A DNA stretch of 64,000 nucleotides from Nocardia brasiliensis (GTDB lineage Bacteria > Actinomycetota > Actinomycetes > Mycobacteriales > Mycobacteriaceae), in assembly GCF_011801125.1 (NCBI RefSeq), contig NZ_CP046171.1, forward strand, positions 7,812,001 to 7,876,000. The letters are read 5' to 3'. Below the pieces are notes generated by a model. It worked only from the letters and a program-made list of their open reading frames with translations. It ran no database searches and was not told where the DNA came from. A program made the position numbers and the translations under genes. Every line of letters begins with the position of its first letter. Positions within the stretch are counted from its first letter, which is position 1. Below, in pieces: positions 8,926-16,974 of the stretch.

Positions 8926-10044
8926 ATGCGTACCGAAATCTGCGAGCGGCTCGGGATCGAATTCCCGATCTTCGCGTTCACCCATTGCCGCGACGTGGCG
9001 GCCGCGGTCAGCAATGCCGGCGGGCTCGGCGTGCTCGGTGCGGTCGGCTTCACCGCCGAGGAACTGGAGGTCGAGCTGGCCTGGCTCGACGAGCACGTGC
9101 ACGGCGTGTACGGCGTCGATCTGGTCATCCCGAGCAAATACGAGGGCAAGGGCATCGACGGCCTCACCCCCGAGGAGCTCGAGGCCAAGCTCGCCGAGCT
9201 GGTGCCCAACGGCCATCGCGACTTCGCCGAGAAGATCCTGGCCGACCACGGCGTGCCGCAGTTGCCCGACGGCGAACGGCACAACCAGCTGCTCGGCTGG
9301 ACCGCGACCACCGCGGCGCCGCAGGTGGCGGTGATCCTGCGGCATCCGAAGGCCAAGCTGGTCGCCAACGCGCTCGGCACGCCGCCCGACGACGTGATCA
9401 AGCAGGTGCAGGACTCGGGCCGGCTGATCGGGGCGCTCTGCGGCTCGGTGAAGCACGCGCTCAACCACAAGAACGCGGGCCTGGACTTCGTGGTCTGCCA
9501 GGGCACCGAGGGCGGCGGGCACTGCGGCGAGATCTCGTCACTGGTGTTGTGGCCGCAGGTGATCGATGCCGTCGGCGATCTGCCGGTGCTGGCCGCGGGC
9601 GGGATCGGCAACGGCCGTCAGGTCGCGGCCGCCATGGCGATGGGCGCCGCGGGCGCCTGGACCGGCTCGCTCTGGCTCACCGTCGAGGAGGCCAACGTGC
9701 CGCCCGCGCAGATGCAGACCTACATCGACGCCACCAGCCACGACACCGTGCGGTCCCGGTCGTGGACCGGCAAGCCGTGCCGCATGCTGCGCAACGACTG
9801 GACCGACGCCTGGGAACAGGCCGACACCCCCGACCCGCTGCCCATGCCGCTGCAGATGATGGTGGCGCTGGACGGCGTCAAGCGCGGGCACCGGTACCCG
9901 GAGGCCGCGAAGGACGTGAACTTCAATCCGGTCGGCCAGGTGGTCGGCATGATGAAGCGGGTGGAGCGCTCCGCCGACGTGGTCGGCCGGCTGATCGAGG
10001 AGTACGTCGAGGCGTGCGACCGCCTCAACAAACTCAACGGCTGA
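8926..10044 (+). CDS. Nitronate monooxygenase-like flavin oxidoreductase (Rv1533-like)
   Basis: A 372-residue FMN-dependent TIM-barrel protein of the NMO/2-nitropropane dioxygenase superfamily. It opens ICERLGIEFPIFAFTHCRDV, and the flavin phosphate-binding stretch includes QGTEGGGHCGE and AAGGIGNGRQ. It resembles mycobacterial Rv1533 as I remember that sequence. Members oxidise nitronates or reduce CoA-linked intermediates, and the true substrate is unknown. Two KstR-like boxes upstream suggest a link to steroid breakdown (inference). Its TGA is followed with no gap by the complementary stop of the convergent DUF5996 gene. Confidence 0.85.
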   Translation: MRTEICERLGIEFPIFAFTHCRDVAAAVSNAGGLGVLGAVGFTAEELEVELAWLDEHVHGVYGVDLVIPSKYEGKGIDGLTPEELEAKLAELVPNGHRDFAEKILADHGVPQLPDGERHNQLLGWTATTAAPQVAVILRHPKAKLVANALGTPPDDVIKQVQDSGRLIGALCGSVKHALNHKNAGLDFVVCQGTEGGGHCGEISSLVLWPQVIDAVGDLPVLAAGGIGNGRQVAAAMAMGAAGAWTGSLWLTVEEANVPPAQMQTYIDATSHDTVRSRSWTGKPCRMLRNDWTDAWEQADTPDPLPMPLQMMVALDGVKRGHRYPEAAKDVNFNPVGQVVGMMKRVERSADVVGRLIEEYVEACDRLNKLNG

Positions 10045-11016
10045 TCACCGCGGCCATTCCGGCCAGCCCTTCTCGCGCAGCACCGGGTCGGTGATGCCGC
10101 CCCAGCAGGTGAGCTGGTCGGCGTCCCACCCGGCCAGTTCCGCACCGTTGGCGTAGACCGACTGAAAGAACTCGAGGGCGGCACCGACCGGATCGGCGCT
10201 CGCGCGGGCTTCCTCGTAGGCGTAGTAGGCCGAGTGGCCCGCGCCGGAGGTGACCCAGCGGGCGCCGTTCGGGGTCAGCGGCCGCTCGGCCAGCCCCGCG
10301 GGTTCGGGCGCGGTGTAGCTGTAGAAGGTCGGCTCGGGAACCTTGTCGTCGCCGAACCAGAACCCGGAGCTGATCACCTCGCGGGAATACGCCTCGCGGG
10401 TCACCGAATCCACCGAGTCGGGCAATTCGACATGGCGCGGCGAGAACCGCTGCACGGCGATGTCGAAGGTGTGCCAGAACAGCTGCACCGGGCTGATCTT
10501 GCCCGAGTAGGTGGCGCTGAACTCCTCCAGCACCCGGCCCACCTGGCTCTGCACCCGGAACGCGTGGGCGACCTTGTCGGGGTCGTAGTGGCGGTGCTCG
10601 TCGTCGTCCTCGAACGGCCGTCGCGCGTCCGGCAGGTCGAACGGGTACGGGTTGGCCATGATGAAGTCCACGTCCAGGTCGCGCAGGCCGTTGCACACCG
10701 CGCCGTAGAAGGTGGCAACAGACTGGTCGACCAGATCGATCTCGGCCTCGGCGCCCTGATCCGTCGCGATCCGCAGCACGTGGTCGAAGAAGTCGAACGA
10801 GCAGGTGAACACCGGCCCGGAGCGCGCGGACCCGAGTGGGACGGTGGTCCAGCCGCGCGCGGTGAGCCGATAGGTCATATGCCACCAGTGGTTGCGCCGG
10901 ATGCCCTTGGCCAGCGCCACTTTGCCGACGATCTGGGCGAACCGGTGCAGGGTCTCCTTGGTCGGCCGCCAGGATTCCAGCGGGATCGCGGGCAGCGGCT
11001 CGAATGCGACGGTCAT
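10045..11016 (-). CDS. DUF5996-family protein
   Basis: A 323-residue soluble protein that I recognise as DUF5996: N-terminal WRPTKETLHRFAQIVGKV, central FVTCSFDFFDH-like segment, and DIAVQRFSPRH. No catalytic chemistry is established for the family. Its stop abuts the stop of the convergent flavin oxidoreductase gene (TGATCA at 10042-10047). It is transcribed away from the SRPBCC gene at 11210. Confidence 0.75.
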   Translation of the reverse strand: MTVAFEPLPAIPLESWRPTKETLHRFAQIVGKVALAKGIRRNHWWHMTYRLTARGWTTVPLGSARSGPVFTCSFDFFDHVLRIATDQGAEAEIDLVDQSVATFYGAVCNGLRDLDVDFIMANPYPFDLPDARRPFEDDDEHRHYDPDKVAHAFRVQSQVGRVLEEFSATYSGKISPVQLFWHTFDIAVQRFSPRHVELPDSVDSVTREAYSREVISSGFWFGDDKVPEPTFYSYTAPEPAGLAERPLTPNGARWVTSGAGHSAYYAYEEARASADPVGAALEFFQSVYANGAELAGWDADQLTCWGGITDPVLREKGWPEWPR

Positions 11017-11102
11017 GAGAAAAACGGTACGCCAGTACGAGTAACTATCGGCGGCTTCGATACCGGCCGAGCCGGTCCGGCCACCACACCAAGGCCCTCA
11101 AC

Positions 11103-11113
11103 TGTCTGAGACA
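11103..11113 (+). promoter_or_regulatory. Palindromic operator TGTCTGAGACA, site A
   Basis: Exact copy of the 11-bp palindrome that recurs before the ABC1 kinase, GntR and DoxX-like genes. A TACACT at 11117-11122 could be the -10 element of the SRPBCC gene, which would put the operator in the promoter spacer. Confidence 0.6.
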
Positions 11114-11209
11114 ATGTACACTTCCTCGGGCGCGCTCGACACCGCAGCGTGCACGGGATCGCGCCTGGCGGCCTGCCCGCGTCGCCAGCACAGCACTGGG
11201 AGTGACCGG

Positions 11210-11806
11210 ATGACAAAGCTTCTGACCATCGCCGCCATCTTGCTCGCCGTCGGCGCGCTCGCCGGACTCGTCGCGCTGTTCGTGTCCCGCCGATGGGCCA
11301 AGGCATTGCTCGCAGGCGGCGGCACACCGATCAAGCCGGTGCCCGCAAAAGCGCTGCGCGGCTTCGTCGATGACAAGGCCGCCTTCGTCGTCACCGCGAC
11401 GCAGACTTTCGCCGCGCCACGGGAACGGGTGTGGGCGGCACTGGACACCAACGGCCTGTTCTCCTGGCTGCCGCTGATCAACGGCATGCGCTATCGCGAC
11501 GAAAACCGCGGCGTCGGCACCACCCGGATCTTCGACGGTCTGCTGGTCGCGGGGGAGGAGCAGGTGATCGCCAGGGAGGAAGGCCATAGGCTCGCGTTGA
11601 CCGCGACCAAGTCCTCGGTACCGTTTGTCATGAAGTCGATCACCGAGGAATACGAACTCGACGGAAACGGTTCCGGTGACACGACTCTCACGTGGACGCT
11701 CGCGGTGCAGCCGCGCTTCGGCGCGCTGTTGCCGCTGCAACTCTTCGTTCCGCTGGCCCGGCCGGTGGCACGCTGGAGCCTGCGTGGACTAAGCACTCGG
11801 ATCTGA
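11210..11806 (+). CDS. Membrane-anchored SRPBCC (START/polyketide-cyclase-like) protein
   Basis: A 198-residue protein with an N-terminal membrane helix (about residues 5-25) and then an SRPBCC lipid-binding fold: FAAPRERVWAALD, followed by FSWLPLINGMRY and the late long helix. Such domains bind hydrophobic ligands; no catalytic residues are evident. ATG 11210 follows GGGAG. Operator site A lies about 100 bases upstream, and a small membrane-protein gene follows 18 bases after the stop. Confidence 0.75.
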   Translation: MTKLLTIAAILLAVGALAGLVALFVSRRWAKALLAGGGTPIKPVPAKALRGFVDDKAAFVVTATQTFAAPRERVWAALDTNGLFSWLPLINGMRYRDENRGVGTTRIFDGLLVAGEEQVIAREEGHRLALTATKSSVPFVMKSITEEYELDGNGSGDTTLTWTLAVQPRFGALLPLQLFVPLARPVARWSLRGLSTRI

Positions 11807-11824
11807 TTCTTCCGGAGGTTCGGC

Positions 11825-11998
11825 ATGTACCCGTGCGCCAATCGTCGCTGTGCCGATGCGGCACACCCATCGATCGAATGCCCGAACCTGGTGCGCGCGG
11901 ACGCCCCCTCCGGCCGAAACCTGTTGATCCTGGCGGTACTTGCGGCGTTGATCGTGGCGGCACTGGTGCTCGCCGCGGTCACCGTCGGCAATCGCTGA
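11825..11998 (+). CDS. Small Cys-containing single-span membrane protein
   Basis: A 57-residue ORF with GGAGG seven bases before ATG 11825. The N-terminal part has three Cys in MYPCANRRC and IECP, spaced like a small zinc or redox knuckle. Residues 33-55 (NLLILAVLAALIVAALVLAAV) form one membrane helix. It starts 18 bases after the SRPBCC stop, so the two probably form an operon under operator A. No family was recognised. The strong ribosome site, the spacing and the clean helix support it as a real gene. Confidence 0.65.
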   Translation: MYPCANRRCADAAHPSIECPNLVRADAPSGRNLLILAVLAALIVAALVLAAVTVGNR

Positions 11999-12504
11999 GC
12001 CCGGCGACCGACTGTCCACGCGCCGACGCACGAATAACGGTGCACGCCCGGTGCTCGACACTGTCTGAGCCGCAGAGATCCGCAGTGGTCGCCGCGTCGG
12101 TGCCGCCGTACCGCGGCTGCTGCCGCCGTCTCGCGGCCGTGTGCGCCGAGTGCGCAGCTCGGCATATCCACCGTGCCATCAATATGTCTCGCGCACGCGA
12201 GCCGCGCTCGCAACGGCCATCGTCGCACCCACCTGGGCGGTGGCAGCGCGAAGCACGGCATATCCAGTGGGATGAAAGCCGTTGGCCACCAATCATTCGA
12301 GTCGCGCCTGGTCGTTGACACGGCGCGAAACATGCTGCGGGCATCAATGAATGCGGAACCGACCCCAGCGTGAAACCCACCCGCGACCAGCGCGGCTCGA
12401 CGCACCGCGTCGCGGAGTTGCTCTTTTGTCTGAGACAAAATACGCGAAGGCCGGGGGAACCGTCGCCGGACGCCGAAAAAGTGGGTACCCCCGGACGGAT
12501 CCGG
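11999..12504. other. Gene-poor region with two operator-like sites
   Basis: About 500 bases between the small membrane-protein gene and the convergent ABC1 kinase stop. Open frames on both strands show no family resemblance. It contains TGTCTGAGCCG at 12062-12072 (9 of 11 match to the local operator) and the long palindrome at 12424-12440. It could hold a lost gene or an RNA; I see no evidence to decide. Confidence 0.5.
12424..12440. promoter_or_regulatory. 17-bp palindromic operator, site B
   Basis: TTTTGTCTGAGACAAAA is a perfect 8+1+8 palindrome built on the shared TGTCTGAGACA core. On the plus strand it is flanked by TTGCTC at 12418 and TACGCG at 12441, the same 17-bp spacing as site C, but no gene lies downstream in that direction except antisense to the ABC1 kinase. 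Confidence 0.6.
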
Positions 12505-13842
12505 TCAGGCCGCCGCGCCGTCCGCGGCGAAACCGGGTAGCCACCGCGCGACCAGTTCCAGAAACGGCCCCTCGGCATCGAGTTGCGCGCAGACCCCCAC
12601 CACGCCGGCGAAGACCCGACCGAGCATGGCGAGTTCGGGGATCTCGGTGGGCGCCTTCACGGCTCGGGTGTTGGTCAGCGAGACGTTTTTCATGTCGAGG
12701 GCACGGGCGGTGTGCCCCTGCAACAGTTCCCGGCTGATGTGCACACTGTCGCCGTTGATCTGAGCGACGATCGGCGCGACCAACCGTTCGATCGGGCCGA
12801 GCTCGAGCTCGTGGCCGGGGCGCACGAATCCGTTGTCCCGCATGAGTACCACCAGCTGGTCGTAGTCCTGCCGCACCGCGCAGCGAGCCAGCTCGCCGAT
12901 CACCGCGGGAATGCCCGTGGGCAGCGCGACGGCCGCGCCGAAATCGATGACGCCGAGGCGGCCGTCGTCGAGCAGCTGGAAGTTGCCGGGGTGCGGATCG
13001 CAGTGCAGGTAGCCGACCCGCACGGGTGCGGAGAGGGAGAACTCGACCAGCAGCGCGCCGGCGCGATCGCGCTGCGCCTTGCTGCCGTCGGCGATGATCC
13101 GGGACAGCGGGGTAGCCTGCAGCCACTCGGAGACAAGCACTTTCGGGGCGCTCGCGATCACCCGCGGCACCTGGAAGTCCGGATCGTCGGCGAACACCTT
13201 GGCGAAGCGGCGCTGATGGTCCGCCTCGATCCGGTAGTCGAGCTCGTCGGCGGTGCGGTCGATGAACTCCGCGATCAACGCCTTGGTGTCCGCGCCCGGC
13301 ATCACGAGACCGAAAGCGCCGGAGAACATCTGGAGCATCTTGAGGTCCGACAGCAGCGCGGCGTCCGCGCCCGGGTACTGGACCTTGACCGCGACCGTGC
13401 GCCCGTCGCCCCACACCGCGCGGTGCACCTGCCCGATGCTGGCCGCCGCGACCGGCTGGTCGTCGAAGCTGGTGAAGCGCTCCCGCCAGCGGGTGCCGAG
13501 CTGCTCGGCGAGCATGCGATGCACCGAGGCGGTCGGCATCGGCGGGGCTTGCGATTGCAGGCGGGTGAGCGCCTCGCGGTAGCGATCGGCGAAGCGGGGC
13601 GGGATGCTGGCCTCGGCCACGCTCAGCGCCTGGCCGAGCTTCATCGCCCCGCCCTTGAGCTCGCCGAGCACCGCGAAGACCTGATCGGCGGCCTTGTCGA
13701 TGAGCTCCTCGTCCAGCTCACCACGGGATGCGCCGGTCATCATGGCGCGGCCGGTCGCGGTGACCCGGCGGGCCATGATGCTCATGGGCAGCCTGGCCAA
13801 TTTCGCCGACCGTGCCAGCCCCGTACGCCGTTTGCCTGCCAT
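12505..13842 (-). CDS. ABC1/UbiB (AarF)-family atypical kinase 1
   Basis: A 445-residue ABC1 kinase-like protein. It has the diagnostic KLGQ motif (68-71), the Ala-rich loop AAASIGQVHR (132-141), the nucleotide-site Lys in VAVKV (Lys153), CDPHPGNF (281-288) and DFG-type VIDFG (300-302). All catalytic signatures are present. Related proteins support isoprenoid-quinone or lipid metabolism at membranes; the substrate here is unknown. ATG 13842 follows GAGGT; the longer frame from 13899 would run through the operator and is rejected. Its promoter appears to contain operator C, and the GntR gene lies just upstream on the same strand. Confidence 0.88.
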   Translation of the reverse strand: MAGKRRTGLARSAKLARLPMSIMARRVTATGRAMMTGASRGELDEELIDKAADQVFAVLGELKGGAMKLGQALSVAEASIPPRFADRYREALTRLQSQAPPMPTASVHRMLAEQLGTRWRERFTSFDDQPVAAASIGQVHRAVWGDGRTVAVKVQYPGADAALLSDLKMLQMFSGAFGLVMPGADTKALIAEFIDRTADELDYRIEADHQRRFAKVFADDPDFQVPRVIASAPKVLVSEWLQATPLSRIIADGSKAQRDRAGALLVEFSLSAPVRVGYLHCDPHPGNFQLLDDGRLGVIDFGAAVALPTGIPAVIGELARCAVRQDYDQLVVLMRDNGFVRPGHELELGPIERLVAPIVAQINGDSVHISRELLQGHTARALDMKNVSLTNTRAVKAPTEIPELAMLGRVFAGVVGVCAQLDAEGPFLELVARWLPGFAADGAAA

Positions 13843-13870
13843 GGATACCTCGCTTCGCTGCGTGATCTTC

Positions 13871-13899
13871 ACCCTATTCTGTCTGAGACAGAGGGTCAA
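13871..13899 (-). promoter_or_regulatory. Promoter of ABC1 kinase 1 with embedded operator, site C
   Basis: Read on the minus strand: TTGACC (13899-13894), a 17-bp spacer, then TAGGGT (13876-13871). The spacer contains CTGTCTCAGACAG, the shared palindrome (core 13880-13890). Repressor binding there would directly block RNA polymerase. The element lies 29 bases before the start codon at 13842. Confidence 0.65.
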
Positions 13900-13919
13900 T
13901 CACGGGAAACGAGGGGATT

Positions 13920-14696
13920 TCAGGCTGTCGCCGCGTGACCTTCGCCGGCTTCCGCGTCGGACACACCGACCAGTTCATCGAAGCGCAGCACCACGCGCTC
14001 GTGGTACATGCCGAACAGGTCCTCGAACAACGCGACCTGCGCGTCGGACGGTCCGGACCCCGAGTCCCACACGGCCGCGAGCGCCCGCCAGACCAGCACA
14101 TGCAGATCCGGCGCGCCCGCGAAGAAGGCCTCGACCGCCTCGGGCACCTCGAGCACCATCTCGCCGATCGAGTTCAGGATCGCCCGCTGCATGGACAGCC
14201 CGAGCGCGGTGAGCAGCCTGCGCACCAGCGCGACCTCGATCGCGAGGATCTCGCGCAGATCCGGCGTGTCCTGGCGGGCCAGCGTCTCCAGCTTGTCGAT
14301 CTCGGCCTTCAGCAGCGCCGGATCGATCTCCTGGGCGCTGCCGGTGTAGGCCAGCAGCGTGTCCATCACGATGCCGCGCTCGACCTCGACGATGTCGCGG
14401 AACATCTCGCTCGCGACATCGGGCATGGACACCGAAAAACGGAACAACTGCCGGTACACATCCACCCCGCCCACCTCGCGGACGTCGCGGATGGTGAAAC
14501 CCTTGCCACGGCGCGCCTCGACGAAGCCGTTCGACTCCAGCCGCCCCAGCGTCAGTTGCGCGGTCGCCCGATTCATGTCGAATTCCTCGGCCACCTGCCG
14601 CACCGACGGCATGAGCTCCCCCGGCTGATACTCCCCCGCGGCAACCCGGCGTGCCAACTCATCGGCAACGTCCGCGACTACCGTCTGGGCTCCCAT
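13920..14696 (-). CDS. GntR-family transcriptional regulator
   Basis: A 258-residue regulator. The N-terminal winged helix-turn-helix reads GEYQPGELMPSVRQVAEEF, MNRATAQLTLGRLESNG and VEARRGKGF, the GntR pattern. The C-terminal 170 residues are helical and FCD/FadR-like, a probable acyl or carboxylate ligand domain (inference). ATG 14696 is preferred to GTG 14705 because AAAGGTGA gives correct spacing to the ATG. A near copy of the shared operator (site D) lies 30 bases upstream, suggesting autoregulation. It lies between two ABC1 kinase genes, divergent from the second, and is the best candidate regulator of all TGTCTGAGACA sites nearby. Confidence 0.85.
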   Translation of the reverse strand: MGAQTVVADVADELARRVAAGEYQPGELMPSVRQVAEEFDMNRATAQLTLGRLESNGFVEARRGKGFTIRDVREVGGVDVYRQLFRFSVSMPDVASEMFRDIVEVERGIVMDTLLAYTGSAQEIDPALLKAEIDKLETLARQDTPDLREILAIEVALVRRLLTALGLSMQRAILNSIGEMVLEVPEAVEAFFAGAPDLHVLVWRALAAVWDSGSGPSDAQVALFEDLFGMYHERVVLRFDELVGVSDAEAGEGHAATA

Positions 14697-14725
14697 CGAA
14701 GTCACCTTTCGACTACGTTCGAATA

Positions 14726-14736
14726 CGTCCCAGACA
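14726..14736 (-). promoter_or_regulatory. Operator-like site D in the gntR/ABC1 kinase 2 divergent region
   Basis: On the minus strand TGTCTGGGACG, 9 of 11 matches to TGTCTGAGACA. It lies 30 bases upstream of the GntR start and 67 bases upstream of ABC1 kinase 2, so one bound dimer could control both. Confidence 0.5.
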
Positions 14737-14802
14737 GTCTAAGGCCTACTGTGCCAGACTGCACGTATGCGACACTGGTCGGCGCACAGTGTGAGGTGAG
14801 TC

Positions 14803-16290
14803 ATGGCAATCCGGCGCAGCGGCGACAGTTCTGACATGAGTTCCACGGAACGGCGTACACGCCTGTTCACAGCAAGGTCCGACGGTAAACCACCAGTTCG
14901 CACGGCTATTCGCAATGCCAAGCTCGCCGCATTGCCGGTAGCCTTCGCCGGTCGGCAGGCCGCGGGCGTCGGGCGGCGCGCCCTCGGCAGATCGGCCGAA
15001 GAAGTCAATCGAGACATCCAATTGCGTACCGCGCAACACATGTTCGAGGTGCTCGGGGAGCTCAAGGGCTGCGCCGCGAAACTCGGCCAGCTGCTCGCCA
15101 TCTATGAACTTGCCCTGCCGCCGGAGATCGCCGAGCCGTATCGGATCGCACTGAGCCAGCTGCAGGATTCGGCGCCCGCGATGCTGCCGAAGACCGTGCA
15201 CGCGGCCATCGCGGCGAGCATGGGCGAGAACTGGCGGTGGCACTTCCAGGAGTTCGACGATCGCCGCGCGGCCGCCGCCTCGCTCGGTCAGGTGCACCGC
15301 GCGGTCTGGCACGACGGCAGGCAGGTCGCGGTCAAGGTGATGTACCCCGGCGGCAGGCAGGCCGTGGAGGGCGACCTCGAGCAGCTGCGCCGGATCTCGC
15401 TGCTGGCCACCGTCTTTCTGCCCGGCGCCGACGTCAAGGCCGTCACCGAGGCGATCTGCGACTGCGTGCGCGAGGAACTCGACTACGCGGCCGAGGCCGA
15501 ATATCAGCGCGCCTTCGCCGCCGCCTACGCCGACGACCCGGACTTCTCCGTGCCGCGGGTGGTCGCCCAGCGCGGCGACGTACTGATCACCGAGTGGATC
15601 GAAGGCACCCCGGTGACCAAGGTCGTGGCCACCGGCACCCAGGCCGAACGCGACCGAGTCGGCATGCTGATGTTGCGTTTCGTGACCTCCGGCTGGGGGC
15701 GCCACGGGCTGCTCTACGCCGACCCACACCCCGGCAATTTCCGGGTGCTGCCGGACGGCAGGCTCGGCGTCGTCGATTTCGGCGCCTGCTGCGCCTGGCC
15801 ACCGGAGGGTTTCGAAGAACTCACCATCGACTACTTCAAGGCCTTCGCCAACGGCGGCCCAGGGGAGTTGGAGGCGGCGACCCGCCGCCACGGCTTCGTC
15901 GCCGCAGGCCGCAGCTTCGACAGCGAGGCGCTGTTCAAGGCGGTCGCGCCGTGCAGCGAACCGCTCAAGCACTCGACCTACCGCATGACCACACCATGGC
16001 TGCGCAAGCAGGTGCTGCGCACCACGAACCCGCGACTGAGCAACGTCGTGCGGGAAATGACCATGCCCGCCTATTTCACCCCGTTCGCCCGCTCGATGCT
16101 CACCCTCGTCGGAGTGTTGAGCCAGCTGGAGACCGAGGGCCCGTTCCGCGACGAGATTCTGCGCTGGTTGCCGATGCTCGCCGAGGCACTCGAGTCCATC
16201 GAGCCGCCCGATCCGAACCGGCCGGTGGATCTGGCCGCCGTACGCAAGCGCCGCGCCGAAGCGGAGGATCGCCAGATGTCGGTGGGCTGA
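14803..16290 (+). CDS. ABC1/UbiB (AarF)-family atypical kinase 2
   Basis: A 495-residue ABC1 protein similar in layout to the kinase at 12505-13842 but with a longer N-terminus. Motifs: KLGQ (93-96), AAASLGQVHRA (157-167), Lys178 in VAVKV, ADPHPGNF (306-313) and VVDFG (323-327). ATG 14803 follows AGGTGAG. It is divergent from the GntR gene and shares its short regulatory region. Two ABC1 paralogues flanking one regulator suggest duplication of a kinase unit that acts on the same membrane-lipid or quinone process (inference). Confidence 0.88.
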   Translation: MAIRRSGDSSDMSSTERRTRLFTARSDGKPPVRTAIRNAKLAALPVAFAGRQAAGVGRRALGRSAEEVNRDIQLRTAQHMFEVLGELKGCAAKLGQLLAIYELALPPEIAEPYRIALSQLQDSAPAMLPKTVHAAIAASMGENWRWHFQEFDDRRAAAASLGQVHRAVWHDGRQVAVKVMYPGGRQAVEGDLEQLRRISLLATVFLPGADVKAVTEAICDCVREELDYAAEAEYQRAFAAAYADDPDFSVPRVVAQRGDVLITEWIEGTPVTKVVATGTQAERDRVGMLMLRFVTSGWGRHGLLYADPHPGNFRVLPDGRLGVVDFGACCAWPPEGFEELTIDYFKAFANGGPGELEAATRRHGFVAAGRSFDSEALFKAVAPCSEPLKHSTYRMTTPWLRKQVLRTTNPRLSNVVREMTMPAYFTPFARSMLTLVGVLSQLETEGPFRDEILRWLPMLAEALESIEPPDPNRPVDLAAVRKRRAEAEDRQMSVG

Positions 16291-16327
16291 CCATCGCGTT
16301 CCGTGGTCCGCACCGTACTGGCCCTTG

Positions 16328-16338
16328 CGTCTGAGACA
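16328..16338 (+). promoter_or_regulatory. Operator-like site E before the DoxX-like gene
   Basis: CGTCTGAGACA matches 10 of 11 positions of the shared palindrome. It is 68 bases before the start codon at 16407 and just upstream of TAGTCT (16343-16348), a possible -10 element. Confidence 0.55.
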
Positions 16339-16406
16339 GTGTTAGTCTCGGTAGCGGCACTCGCCGAATCCATCCGCAGGCTGAGCGTCCGTACCCGAGG
16401 AGGAGC

Positions 16407-16817
16407 ATGCGCACCAGGATTTTCGGCCGTCGCAACGCACGCAGGGCGCGCGCGGCGGGCACCGCCACACCGCGACCGGTCGTGCTCACCCCGCGGCCCC
16501 CGGACAGCGCGCGTGCGCGTGCCTTCGGGCTCGGTCTCGCGGGCACCGGTGCGGCCCACTTCACCGCGCCGCGCGCCTTCGACCCGCTGACCGCGCGGGC
16601 CTTCCCGCGCGCGACCCGGCGCTGGACCTATCGCAACGGTCTCACCGAGATGGTGCTCGGCCTGGCGATCACCTTCCGGCGCAGCAGGCCGATCGGGTCG
16701 GTCGGCTTCATCGCCTATCTGGCCTTCCTCGCCTCCAGGCTCGCCGGAGCACGGCCCGCCGCGCGGCTGACCGCGGTACCGCCGCGGCCAAGCGAACCCA
16801 TGCCGGTCAGCGCGTAA
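16407..16817 (+). CDS. DoxX-like small membrane protein
   Basis: A 136-residue protein with a strong GAGGAGG ribosome site. The core GTGAAHFTAPRAFDPL, followed by RRWTYRNGLTEMVLGLAI, resembles the DoxX-like family, whose members are small quinone- or redox-associated membrane proteins. Two to three membrane spans are predicted, and the first 35 residues are Arg/Pro-rich and cytoplasmic. Operator E upstream places it with the ABC1 kinases and the SRPBCC protein in one predicted regulon. Confidence 0.65.
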   Translation: MRTRIFGRRNARRARAAGTATPRPVVLTPRPPDSARARAFGLGLAGTGAAHFTAPRAFDPLTARAFPRATRRWTYRNGLTEMVLGLAITFRRSRPIGSVGFIAYLAFLASRLAGARPAARLTAVPPRPSEPMPVSA

Positions 16818-16974
16818 CCGCGCGCACGGTCGCGGCCTCCGGGACACGAGGGGTTGCCGGAAACCGGACCGTGCCGACACCCACCGCCCCTGCGCCGTAC
16901 AAAACGAACACCCGGCGGCGGTGCCCGGAACCGGGCATATGATCGCCAGAGGTTCGTTCGGGAGGGAAGTGCTG

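Noticed and set aside
11491..12438. A 315-codon minus-strand frame beginning inside operator B
   Set aside because: It crosses the SRPBCC and small membrane-protein genes and has no recognisable domain.
12583..13938. A 451-codon plus-strand frame opposite ABC1 kinase 1
   Set aside because: His/Arg-rich composition and no motifs, while the minus frame has all ABC1 signatures. It is also unsuited as the target of operator B.
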